Below are positions 8,413 through 16,231 of a stretch of 64,000 nt of DNA, one piece after another. Under the pieces are notes generated by a model. It was not told the DNA's origin, made no database searches, and was given only the letters and a program-made list of their open reading frames with translations. This stretch comes from an uncultured Schlesneria sp. (lineage in GTDB: Bacteria > Planctomycetota > Planctomycetia > Planctomycetales > Planctomycetaceae): contig CAILLA010000159.1 of assembly GCA_903834925.1 (NCBI GenBank), forward strand, positions 35,810 through 99,809. Reading direction: 5' to 3'. The position numbers and the translations under genes were made by a program. Each line of letters starts with the position of its first letter. Position 1 is the first letter of the stretch.

Positions 8413-9849
8413 ATGAAACGTCCGGCTGTAATACTCGCGTGCATCGCTCTACTCGCTACGGCGGCAGCAGCAGGTTATCAGGTTTGGAATTCGTTGGGGC
8501 GACCGGTTGAGGCTGCGCATCCCGAGCCGACGGGACCTCGAGATCATGTTACGTTGAGCGACGAAAAATTCGCAGCGGCAGAGATCCAGGTGGCCACCGC
8601 ATCAAGACGCGAATTGCAGTCTGTGCGAACGGTTCCGGGCCGAATCGAATACAACGCCACAAGGCATGTCGAAGTCAAAAGTCCGTTTGACGGTTTGATC
8701 CGACGAATTGAAGTCAAAGTCGGTGACCGGGTGACTGAAGGTCAAACGATTGCCGTTGTCGATAGTCCCGAACTGGGTGAAGTACGTGCGGACGTTCTGC
8801 TACGAGAAACCGACCTGCAACAGGCAGTTAACGAGCACGATTGGTGGCATTCGATCCAAGCCAATCTCGATGAATTACTGGCTCGACTGAAACGTCCCCA
8901 GGAAGTTCAACAGATTGAAAAAGAGTTTGCTGATAAGGTGCTCGGTGATTGTCGCCAACAGATCTTAACGGCCTATTCCCGGATGCGGCTTGCGGAAAAA
9001 CTGAACTCCAACGTCAAACCGGCACTCGAAGCAAGCGCCGTGAGCGTCCGAATGGCTCTGGAACTTGGTTCCGCGCGGGATACAACCACCGCAGAATATG
9101 CGGCAGCATGCGAACAGGCGACGTTTGACGTGAAGCAAAAGCATCTTAAAGCGGAATCGGCGATGAAAAATGCCGAAAGACGCCTGACCGTGGCAAAACA
9201 GCGACTCGGCCTGATTGTGAACCAGCCATACGAGGCGATTAAGGATTTGGGAAATGCAGAAAATCTCAGCACGTGGCCCGTAAAAGCGCCCTTCACGGCG
9301 ACCGTGGAAGAAATCCTTCTGGCACCCAAGGAACGAGTTCAAACGTCGCAAGGTTTATTTCAACTGGCCGATGCATCGCGCCTTTGGGTGCAGGCTGAGA
9401 TTCGAGAACGTGACTGGGAGGCATTGTCGATTGAGCCGGGGCAAGCCGTGTCGGTGCAAACACTTGCGTTAAAGGGAGAAACCTTGAAGGCCAAGGTCGC
9501 CATTGTCGGTCGAAAAGTCTCACCGGAAACTCGTGCCGTCCCTCTCACCGCAGAAATTGACAATATTGAAGGGAAACTGCGGCCCGGGATGTTTGTCCGC
9601 GTGCTGATCCCTGACGGACAAACTCATGAATGTCTGACGCTGCCTCAATCTGCCGTTTCAACAAATGATGGACGCACCTTTGTCTTTGTCGAGACGGGAT
9701 CACGCGAATACCATTTAAGGGACGTCACAACCGGCCTGAGCGTTGATCCGTGGATCGAAATCAAATCGGGAATCGAACCGGGCGACAAGGTCGTAATTTC
9801 AGGAACGTCTATTCTGAAGGCAGAATTCCTGCTGGAACCCGAGGAATGA
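8413..9849 (+). CDS. RND efflux periplasmic adaptor (CusB/CzcB-type membrane fusion protein)
   Basis: A 478-residue periplasmic adaptor that should link an inner-membrane RND pump to an outer-membrane channel. It has an N-terminal membrane anchor (residues 7-25), a barrel/lipoyl half-motif (HVEVKSPFDGLIRRIEVKVGDRVTEGQTIAVVDSPELGEV), a long helical hairpin (about 130-280), the second lipoyl half (WPVKAPFTATVEEILLAPKERVQ) and a C-terminal beta domain (GMFVRVLIPDG). Metal-type adaptors usually precede a CzcA/CusA gene; here the next gene, 37 bp on, is tsaB on the other strand, so the pump is absent or encoded elsewhere. Confidence 0.9.
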   Translation: MKRPAVILACIALLATAAAAGYQVWNSLGRPVEAAHPEPTGPRDHVTLSDEKFAAAEIQVATASRRELQSVRTVPGRIEYNATRHVEVKSPFDGLIRRIEVKVGDRVTEGQTIAVVDSPELGEVRADVLLRETDLQQAVNEHDWWHSIQANLDELLARLKRPQEVQQIEKEFADKVLGDCRQQILTAYSRMRLAEKLNSNVKPALEASAVSVRMALELGSARDTTTAEYAAACEQATFDVKQKHLKAESAMKNAERRLTVAKQRLGLIVNQPYEAIKDLGNAENLSTWPVKAPFTATVEEILLAPKERVQTSQGLFQLADASRLWVQAEIRERDWEALSIEPGQAVSVQTLALKGETLKAKVAIVGRKVSPETRAVPLTAEIDNIEGKLRPGMFVRVLIPDGQTHECLTLPQSAVSTNDGRTFVFVETGSREYHLRDVTTGLSVDPWIEIKSGIEPGDKVVISGTSILKAEFLLEPEE

Positions 9850-9886
9850 TACTCAACGGAATCGCGTCCAATGTTCGCTGGAGATT

Positions 9887-10612
9887 CTACGGAATCTCGG
9901 CTTGAATCGTCGTTGCGAGTTTTTCTTCGGCGGCACTTAATCGAAGATAAAACGGGGAAGCTCGCCAAAAATCGGTTTCTCTTGTTAAGGCTACGTCGCC
10001 GGTTGATTGCTCGTGTAATCGGCCGAGAGATGCAATCGTCAATGCTCGTGGTTGCCGAATGCCTGGGTCTTGCAGCCAATGATCCAACCCTGTCTCCGCT
10101 TCAACTTTCGCCACTCCTGGTCCCGTGACAATTGCCATATCGCGGCGGGATTGAAGAAACACGTCTCTCGAAATGATCTGAATCGGGGAGACTTGACTCC
10201 ATTGATGAAGAGAGTTGCGCGCATACTCACCGACGAATAAATCGTCCCGCTGAGCATCTTCGATCACAAAAAGTCGCGTGATGTCGCCGGGGGCGTTTTC
10301 TGCGATGGCTGCGAATGTGTCGACGGCAATAAATCGACAACCAGTGGCGTAGGCAAACGTCTTGGCGCAAACCATCCCGACTCGCAATCCCGTGAAGCTA
10401 CCCGGTCCACGGCTGACAGCAACCAGATTGACATCGCGAGGGGTCAGTGAATATGCCTTCAATAGTTCGCCGATTTCAAGTACCAGTGCCTGGGCATGGC
10501 GGCGGCCAACCTGATTCAGGCGTTTCTCGGCAAGGCAAACCTCATCGCGGACAATGGCTACCGAACCTTCCAAACCGCTGGTTTCAATTCCAAGAACAAG
10601 CATGCGAGTCAT
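9887..10612 (-). CDS. tsaB: tRNA threonylcarbamoyladenosine biosynthesis protein TsaB
   Basis: A 241-residue member of the ASKHA-fold TsaB family, which with TsaD and TsaE installs N6-threonylcarbamoyladenosine at position 37 of ANN-decoding tRNAs. Recognisable features are the N-terminal ILGIETSG-like strand (VLGIETSGLEGSVAIV), RRHAQALVLEI, the VSRGPGSFTGLRVGMVCAK motif, and the internal IEDAQRDDLFVGEY segment. Alternative starts exist three codons apart (10612 and 10603). It is converged upon by the RND adaptor gene. Confidence 0.9.
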   Translation of the reverse strand: MTRMLVLGIETSGLEGSVAIVRDEVCLAEKRLNQVGRRHAQALVLEIGELLKAYSLTPRDVNLVAVSRGPGSFTGLRVGMVCAKTFAYATGCRFIAVDTFAAIAENAPGDITRLFVIEDAQRDDLFVGEYARNSLHQWSQVSPIQIISRDVFLQSRRDMAIVTGPGVAKVEAETGLDHWLQDPGIRQPRALTIASLGRLHEQSTGDVALTRETDFWRASPFYLRLSAAEEKLATTIQAEIP

Positions 10613-10845
10613 CTACCGAACAAGACCATCAAACGCCAGTCCAGAGAATACTCGTTTTGACATTCCGGTAGCGAGGCTTTCGAACGGGTATTTCGTCCCT
10701 AGACTTGCATTCTCATACTCCGTTCTTCAAATTCTGCAAATTCGGAGGCAGGCCGCACGTTGACCGTGATCCGATTCGATTTGTTTTTCGTATGCAGAGT
10801 GCGCAAGTTTATTCGCCGACGCTATACTTTGGACAAACGTGAAGC

Positions 10846-10880
10846 AGCCCGATCGCGTCTGGCGGTCGGGCTGTTCTGTT
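10846..10880 (+). terminator. GC-rich hairpin in the TerC gene leader
   Basis: AGCCCGATCGC and GCGGTCGGGCT pair over 11 positions (one G-T) around a 5-base loop and are followed by GTTCTGTT. It is 107 bp before the TerC start. It may be a terminator of an unseen leader transcript, an attenuator, or part of a metal-sensing leader; no yybP-ykoY riboswitch core was recognised around it. Confidence 0.45.
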
Positions 10881-10986
10881 CTCAACGGATCGGGGACGAA
10901 CTTGTTGCCGGGCCAGAATTGGACAATTATGCCATTAGACGGAAATGGCAACCTGACGGAAATCACTCGGACAAAGGGGCAATCGC

Positions 10987-12126
10987 GTGACGGGGTTAGT
11001 ATGGACAGCGTTTGTGCCGCAGGTTTTGAACGTTCAGGGTACGTCGTTGGATAGCAACAATACTGGGCTCGTTTGGGCAGCGTTTGTGCTACTGGTTTTA
11101 GTGATTCTCGCTTTCGATCTCGGCGTCTTTTCACGCGAATCAAAGGCTTTGAGTGCGAAAACGGCCCTGTTCCGAACCGGCATCTATTTTGTGCTGGCAA
11201 TGTTGTTTACGGTGTTTGTCTACTTTGCTTATGAGAACCATTGGTTCAATCTGGGTTTATACCCGAACCTCAAACTCGATGATCCTGATGCCGATACAGG
11301 GTTGCCGGACTCAGGACTTCAAGCGGCATTTATGTTCTTCATGGGCTACATGCTGGAACAGTCACTCAGTGTCGACAACATTTTCGTGATTGCACTGATT
11401 CTCGCTTATTTCAAAGTTCCCAACGCCTATCAACATCGCGTATTGCTGTGGGGCATTTTGGGAGCATTAATCATGCGAGCGGTGATGATTTTTGCAGGGG
11501 TTGAACTGATCAAACACTTCGAGTGGATGACGTACCTGTTTGGCGCGTTTTTGATTTTCACGGCACTGAAGATGCTGTTCACCGATGAAGACGAAGAGGT
11601 CGATTTTGAGAAAAATTACTTGATTCGACTGCTTCGCGGTCGGTTGTCTCCAACGTTTGTGGATGACCGATTCTTTACCAGAATCGATGGCCGCTTTGCC
11701 TTCACTCCACTGTTTATTGCGTTGTTAATGGTGGAGACAACGGATCTGATTTTTGCCGTCGATTCAATTCCCGCAGTGATTGGTCTGACGCGAGACCCGT
11801 TTCTTGTGTTCACATCCAATGTGTTCGCTATCCTGGGGCTCAGAAGTCTTTACTTTGCCCTGGCTGATCTGATGGGACGCTTTCACCTGCTGAAATATTC
11901 GCTGGTGATTATCCTCGCGTTTGTCGGTTTGAAAATGTTGCTGGAAAAGCACGTGGTGCCACAAACCGATGAATACGAAGGATTGGTTAACGCCGTGTCA
12001 TTTGCTGTGATCATCGTGACGTTGATCGGCGGCGTGGCCGCATCGTTTATTTTTCCCGAACCACCCGAAGCACACGACGAACCGGCCAAAGAGGACAAGC
12101 CAGGAACGAGTTCAAGCTCCACCTGA
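10987..12126 (+). CDS. TerC-family integral membrane protein (Alx-like)
   Basis: A 379-residue protein with about eight membrane helices and the two TerC signatures, EQSLSVDNIFVIALILAYF and TTDLIFAVDSIPAVIGLT, whose paired Asp residues are thought to form a cation path. Relatives in other bacteria are linked to manganese efflux, pH or tellurite stress. The start is a GTG; the first 35 residues before the first helix are poorly conserved in type, so a start nearer the SLDSNN segment cannot be excluded. The C-terminus ends in a hydrophilic Pro/Glu/Ser tail. The 3' end overlaps the convergent gene at 12112 by 15 bp. Confidence 0.9.
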   Translation: MTGLVWTAFVPQVLNVQGTSLDSNNTGLVWAAFVLLVLVILAFDLGVFSRESKALSAKTALFRTGIYFVLAMLFTVFVYFAYENHWFNLGLYPNLKLDDPDADTGLPDSGLQAAFMFFMGYMLEQSLSVDNIFVIALILAYFKVPNAYQHRVLLWGILGALIMRAVMIFAGVELIKHFEWMTYLFGAFLIFTALKMLFTDEDEEVDFEKNYLIRLLRGRLSPTFVDDRFFTRIDGRFAFTPLFIALLMVETTDLIFAVDSIPAVIGLTRDPFLVFTSNVFAILGLRSLYFALADLMGRFHLLKYSLVIILAFVGLKMLLEKHVVPQTDEYEGLVNAVSFAVIIVTLIGGVAASFIFPEPPEAHDEPAKEDKPGTSSSST

Positions 12127-12336
12127 GCTCGCTGCCCGGCGTTCCGCTGCGTAATCTTCGGCTCGTTCCATTTGCGTTGCAACCGTCTCAGCCAATGCGG
12201 AAAAAACCCCGCCCGCTCGTTGACCCGCTTCCATGATGACCGGACCGAGGTGACGTCGCAGTTTTGGAACGCTCGCACCGAGCAAAGCCCCGGCAACAAG
12301 CCCGCCGCCGATTAATAACCAATCTCGCTGAGTCAT
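12112..12336 (-). CDS. Small membrane protein with glycine-zipper helix
   Basis: From ATG 12336 the product is 74 residues: MTQRDWLLIGGGLVAGALLGASVPKL in two pieces forms a glycine-rich membrane helix, followed by an amphipathic region and an acidic/basic tail (ERAEDYAAERRAA). The frame is open 53 codons upstream, but that part has no protein-like character. No family is assigned. Its 3' end overlaps the end of the TerC gene in convergent orientation. Confidence 0.55.
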   Translation of the reverse strand: MTQRDWLLIGGGLVAGALLGASVPKLRRHLGPVIMEAGQRAGGVFSALAETVATQMERAEDYAAERRAASSGGA

Positions 12337-12624
12337 GATTTTCCGATTTCGTTCGATCGACCGTAAATTGTTACCTGAGACGAATCCGTTCCCAACGGAT
12401 TGGATTACAGGCAAGAATGCTTCGTGCGCCCTCTGATGACGAATAGTCAATTGGCTGATGCCAGTTGCGTATCGCGAGGAGGATGCTGCGAACATACATC
12501 ACCGGCGGCGGCGATGAGGCAAAACGGCAGCAGCGATCGAAAAAAAAGCAACGGCGTCACTCGACATTAACGAATGTGCCGTCGGTAGGGATCGGACTTG
12601 ATAAAACCCGAAGGAAGATCAGCA

Positions 12625-13080
12625 TTAACTGATCATCAGGTCCTTGCGCAGAAGTTCATGACCCTGCCCAACCCATTCTTCCAGTTGCGATAGCACCAGT
12701 TTACGTGTCACGACAAACCCCAGCATCCCACTTGGTGGTTCGAAACTGACAATGCTGGTCAGTAATGTGTTTCCGTCGTCCGAGTCCGCAAAGTGCTGCT
12801 CCTGTGTCCAGGCTTTGAACGGACCTTGAATCTGTTTGACCACAATGATTTCTGAGGGCGTGACCTGCGTGATTTCGTGAACGAACTGAAACTTGCTTCC
12901 CATCGCTTTGACCTGAAACTCAATACATCCGCCAACTTCCATGATCTCCGGATGTTTCATCGCGAGATCACCAGCAGTGTTTGACGGAAACATTTTCAGC
13001 AGGTTCGCGGGACGACGAAGATACTCGAACGTTTCGACACGAGGTCGCGGCAAAATAACAGAGGCTTTGAAGTCACCCAT
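12625..13080 (-). CDS. SRPBCC (START/Bet v 1-like) superfamily protein
   Basis: A 151-residue soluble protein with the pattern of polyketide-cyclase/lipid-transport-type SRPBCC domains: an N-terminal strand and helix (SVILPRPRVETFEYLRRPANLLKMFP), a central antiparallel sheet (IEFQVKAMGSKFQFVHEITQVTP, WTQEQHFADSDDGNTLLTSIVSFEPP) and a long C-terminal helix (VTRKLVLSQLEEWVGQGHELL). These bind hydrophobic ligands in a cavity; the ligand is unknown. It is isolated from its neighbours by 130-290 bp. Confidence 0.8.
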   Translation of the reverse strand: MGDFKASVILPRPRVETFEYLRRPANLLKMFPSNTAGDLAMKHPEIMEVGGCIEFQVKAMGSKFQFVHEITQVTPSEIIVVKQIQGPFKAWTQEQHFADSDDGNTLLTSIVSFEPPSGMLGFVVTRKLVLSQLEEWVGQGHELLRKDLMIS

Positions 13081-13259
13081 TCAATTTTCTCTCGTTCTAC
13101 AACGTCACTTACCGCAGGTCAGGAATTGTCATGTCCGCTTCCAGCCGACACGCATATTCTATTCGGCTTTGGCTGGAAGCCCTAGCGACTGAAATCAATT
13201 TGCCGTTTCAAAATGACAAAAGCGGATCGCTTTCGTTTGTGACGTCGGGGTCACCACGT

Positions 13260-14480
13260 TCAAATGACCATCTCAGTCAGCTTCTTCAGTATCTCTTGCA
13301 CCGGGACCACCGTCGCTACCAGTGGTAGAAAAGGGAATAGAGCGGCAAAAACAAGCACCGCGAAACCCTTCATGTCAAACGGGATCAATAGCATGTCATT
13401 CACATGCTCGTAGGCACTGGCGATATCGGCCAATGATTGAATATCCGCTGATCCTAACAGCGAATCGTCGGTCTCGCCTGTTTTTCTTTCAATCCATTTT
13501 TCTTCGAATTTCCGATCGTACCGCAAGACGAGCGTGCTGAAGTCGAGAAGTCCAGCAAATCGGCATCGCGACAGACGACCAAAAAAGACAAGCAGCGGGG
13601 CGTGAATGATCACGATCGCAATCACAACAAATGCCATCACGTGATATTTCAACGTGTCCAGTGTTTCGTGGTTGTGAATGATCTCGTAAAAAAAGGCGGA
13701 TGAGAACATTGCCGCGATCGCCATCAGCACAGTCGAAAAACTTGCCAGGCCCCAACCAAGAAATCCCAACCCCCCTGCGTGATCCGGATGAGTTGCCGTC
13801 AATTGCAGATCAAGTCTCGAGATTCGAAACAAAAATAAACCCCAAAGTAAAAAGATCCACAGCCAATTAAGCAGAAAGAAAAACAGAACTGGCAAGCTGA
13901 CCAGTGCATACCACCAACCGGCAAGTGTTCTGGCTGTCTGGTGTATTTCCCAGGTCGAAGAAGTGGCATCAAACACGTAGATTCTGGCACATATTGCTAA
14001 TATAAACGCAAGAATTCCGATCACGATTTCAGACGTGTTCGAGGATCGAAATTTCAGAACCTCTTGAACAGCGGCATCAAATCGGGGACGTTCACGGTCA
14101 GTCACAAGGTCCGATTGGAGAAAATGTCGTGCCTGAACCGGAAGACTGATCGCGATAAGCGTTTCAGACAACTCAAGCAACGGAAGGACAAAAAGATACC
14201 TACCAAAAAGGGCCGGGTCGTGAAGGAGAGGGATTTCGACAATCGTTTTTGTAAAGGCATGGCCGGAAACAATCGCCAGCAGCAGCAGTGGAACCCAGGT
14301 GATCAGGATTAAAATCCCGATCCGTCGCAACCGATATGCCATGCTCGGTTGCGGAAGACTAAAGTACTCAGCAAACGAATGAACCGAGCCTCCCCCCACC
14401 AGCGGGAACTCGATCGCGTCCAAGTCAACTTGGCTTTCTGACATTTCGATATCCAGTGAACCAGTCAGTTCATAATTCAT
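13260..14480 (-). CDS. Polytopic membrane protein of unknown function
   Basis: A 406-residue protein with a hydrophilic N-terminus (about 45 residues) and roughly seven hydrophobic segments (for example ILILITWVPLLLLAIVSG, IVIGILAFILAICARIY, PVLFFFLLNWLWIFLLW, VMAFVVIAIVIIHAPLLVFF). A conserved-looking block THPDHAGGLGFLGWGL follows the fourth helix and RYDRKFEEKW lies on the last cytosolic loop. I recognise it only as a widespread uncharacterised bacterial membrane protein; no transporter or enzyme signature is visible. An alternative start lies 12 codons in (14444). Confidence 0.75.
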   Translation of the reverse strand: MNYELTGSLDIEMSESQVDLDAIEFPLVGGGSVHSFAEYFSLPQPSMAYRLRRIGILILITWVPLLLLAIVSGHAFTKTIVEIPLLHDPALFGRYLFVLPLLELSETLIAISLPVQARHFLQSDLVTDRERPRFDAAVQEVLKFRSSNTSEIVIGILAFILAICARIYVFDATSSTWEIHQTARTLAGWWYALVSLPVLFFFLLNWLWIFLLWGLFLFRISRLDLQLTATHPDHAGGLGFLGWGLASFSTVLMAIAAMFSSAFFYEIIHNHETLDTLKYHVMAFVVIAIVIIHAPLLVFFGRLSRCRFAGLLDFSTLVLRYDRKFEEKWIERKTGETDDSLLGSADIQSLADIASAYEHVNDMLLIPFDMKGFAVLVFAALFPFLPLVATVVPVQEILKKLTEMVI

Positions 14481-14896
14481 TTACGTATGGTCGTGACCGT
14501 ACGACATCCCGGCGGCTCGTGTTATGACCGATGTGGAAAATAATTTCCATGCCTTTTTCGCAACCAATTCCTTCGTCGGGTTTGAGCACCTTCGTCGATA
14601 AACAACATTTCCAATAATCAAACAAGGCCAGGCGAGCCGGGGTGTGAACTCTCGAATTCTTCCCGCCTCTCAATATCAATCCTGCCAATAAACGACAAAA
14701 ACAATACAAATATATTAGTAGAATGTAAATTGAAATTGTTTGGCCACCTTCTTAACGTTTGGAAGGTGCTCATGGAAGCTGTCATTTTCAGTGTCGATCG
14801 ACTTGTCAGCCACAAAGCGACGCGACCACTCTGCGGCTTCACTTCTGTCTGTCCGGCAGTGTACGAAAGCCACTAATCCCATCAGTCTGGTTTGAC

Positions 14897-14974
14897 TACA
14901 CCAAAACTGGTGTATATCATTTGCGGTGTGTAAATTTTTGTACGGCAATGGTGGTGTACATCGTTAAGGGTGTG
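14897..14974 (+). promoter_or_regulatory. Array of GGTGTR boxes before the AAA-ATPase operon
   Basis: TACACC (14897-14902) and GGTGTA (14909-14914) form a perfect inverted repeat. GGTGTG recurs at 14925, GGTGTA at 14953 and GGTGTG at 14969. The four direct boxes are spaced 16, 28 and 16 bp, i.e. two GGTGTA-N10-GGTGTG units 44 bp apart (about four helical turns). The longer similarity (TGGTGTAyATC... GGTGTG) suggests a duplicated operator or repeat. The last box is inside the presumed ribosome-binding region of the gene starting at 14978. Confidence 0.5.
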
Positions 14975-14977
14975 GGA

Positions 14978-16231
14978 ATGGATTCGAATCAGGCGGGCTT
15001 TGATTTTTATACCGGTGCGCCTGTTGACGATGAGCACCTCTGGTTTCGTGATCCGTTTATCGAGCAGGTCTGGGAAAAGCTGCGAACGCAACATGTGCTG
15101 ATTACCGCACCGCGCCGTACGGGAAAAACCAGCGTGATGTTCCATATGTTGAGTCGACCTCGCGCCGATTATCTGGTCATTTATCAAAACGTCCAGGATT
15201 TCAAACATCCCGCACAACTGTTCCAGACCGTCATTGAAAATTTTCACGAAAAACATCCGCAACTGCTGCAACAGCTTGCCGCGAAGGGTTACAAATTCCT
15301 CGAGCAGACGTGGTCAAACCTGATGCGCAGGCTCGAAAACGTCGAAGCGGGTGGAGTCAAGATTGCCTTACGTGAATCTGATCCAAATTGGGAGGTGAAC
15401 TGGAAACGACACGCCGAGGATTTGCTCAATCAAATCCGTAGTGTTGGTAAGCCCATTCTGCTGATCGTCGACGAACTGCCGGACATGATACTCAACATGA
15501 AACCAGATCATTCCGCCGAGGCGCGGGAATTCCTCGCCTGGTTCCGAACCCAGCGTCAAAACCCTCAACCATCCAAAGATTGCATTCGCTGGTTATGCGG
15601 CGGCTCGATCAACCTGGCCGGCACGCTTGATGATCTGGGTCGAGTCGACCTGATCAACGATTTGTCCGTCGAAGAACTTCCTGTTTTCACGCCCGAACAA
15701 GTGGAGGAATTCGTGGCGACAATGCTTTCCAGTCGCGGGGTGGCATTAGATGACAGCGTACCCCGGCGAATGGTCGAGCAATTAGGACGACCGATCCCAT
15801 TTTTTCTGCAACTGGCAACGCAAAATCTTCATCGACACTGGCAGAAAGTCCAACGGAAGCTGATTCCGAACGATGTCGATTTCATTTTCAAGGAATTGAT
15901 TGCCAGACCCTCCGCACGCGAACAACTGCAACATTATTACTCGCGCATTCGAACGTACTACACCGAGCCGCGGCAAACCGCCGCCTACCAGTTACTCGCC
16001 CTCATCAGTCAGAGTGGCCCCGAGGGATTATCGCGAAAAGGACTGAAGACCAGCTTCGAACAATCGCTCGCGGAATCAGACCTCAAGCTGACCAAAGCCG
16101 AACGTGATAACCAATTCAGTAAGTTGCTTCGAGACCTGGAAAACGATTTTTACATCTGTGAGGTGGCCGAAGATCAATACGACTTTGCCAGCGGCCTCTT
16201 GAAAAGTTGGTGGAGGCGAAATTATGGCTGA
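14978..16231 (+). CDS. AAA/STAND ATPase, first gene of a two-gene module
   Basis: A 417-residue P-loop ATPase. Walker A is APRRTGKTS (residues 44-52), Walker B ILLIVDELPD (160-169), and a GRPIPFFLQLA segment (270-280) resembles the sensor-2 region of archaeal-type AAA ATPases. The C-terminal third (from about 340) looks like a winged-helix region (QTAAYQLLALISQSGPEGLSRKGLK) ending in an aromatic tail. ATG 14978 is chosen because the aligned start of the ATPase family (FYTGAPV) follows directly and TAAGGG lies upstream; the frame is open to 14759. Its stop overlaps the next start by 8 bp (ATGGCTGA), so the two are translationally coupled. Function unknown; a sensing or conflict role is inferred from the partner. 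Confidence 0.85.
   Translation: MDSNQAGFDFYTGAPVDDEHLWFRDPFIEQVWEKLRTQHVLITAPRRTGKTSVMFHMLSRPRADYLVIYQNVQDFKHPAQLFQTVIENFHEKHPQLLQQLAAKGYKFLEQTWSNLMRRLENVEAGGVKIALRESDPNWEVNWKRHAEDLLNQIRSVGKPILLIVDELPDMILNMKPDHSAEAREFLAWFRTQRQNPQPSKDCIRWLCGGSINLAGTLDDLGRVDLINDLSVEELPVFTPEQVEEFVATMLSSRGVALDDSVPRRMVEQLGRPIPFFLQLATQNLHRHWQKVQRKLIPNDVDFIFKELIARPSAREQLQHYYSRIRTYYTEPRQTAAYQLLALISQSGPEGLSRKGLKTSFEQSLAESDLKLTKAERDNQFSKLLRDLENDFYICEVAEDQYDFASGLLKSWWRRNYG

Noticed and set aside
10613..10986. yybP-ykoY manganese riboswitch upstream of the TerC gene
   Set aside because: TerC/Alx genes are often so regulated, but only a simple hairpin is visible and no conserved riboswitch core.
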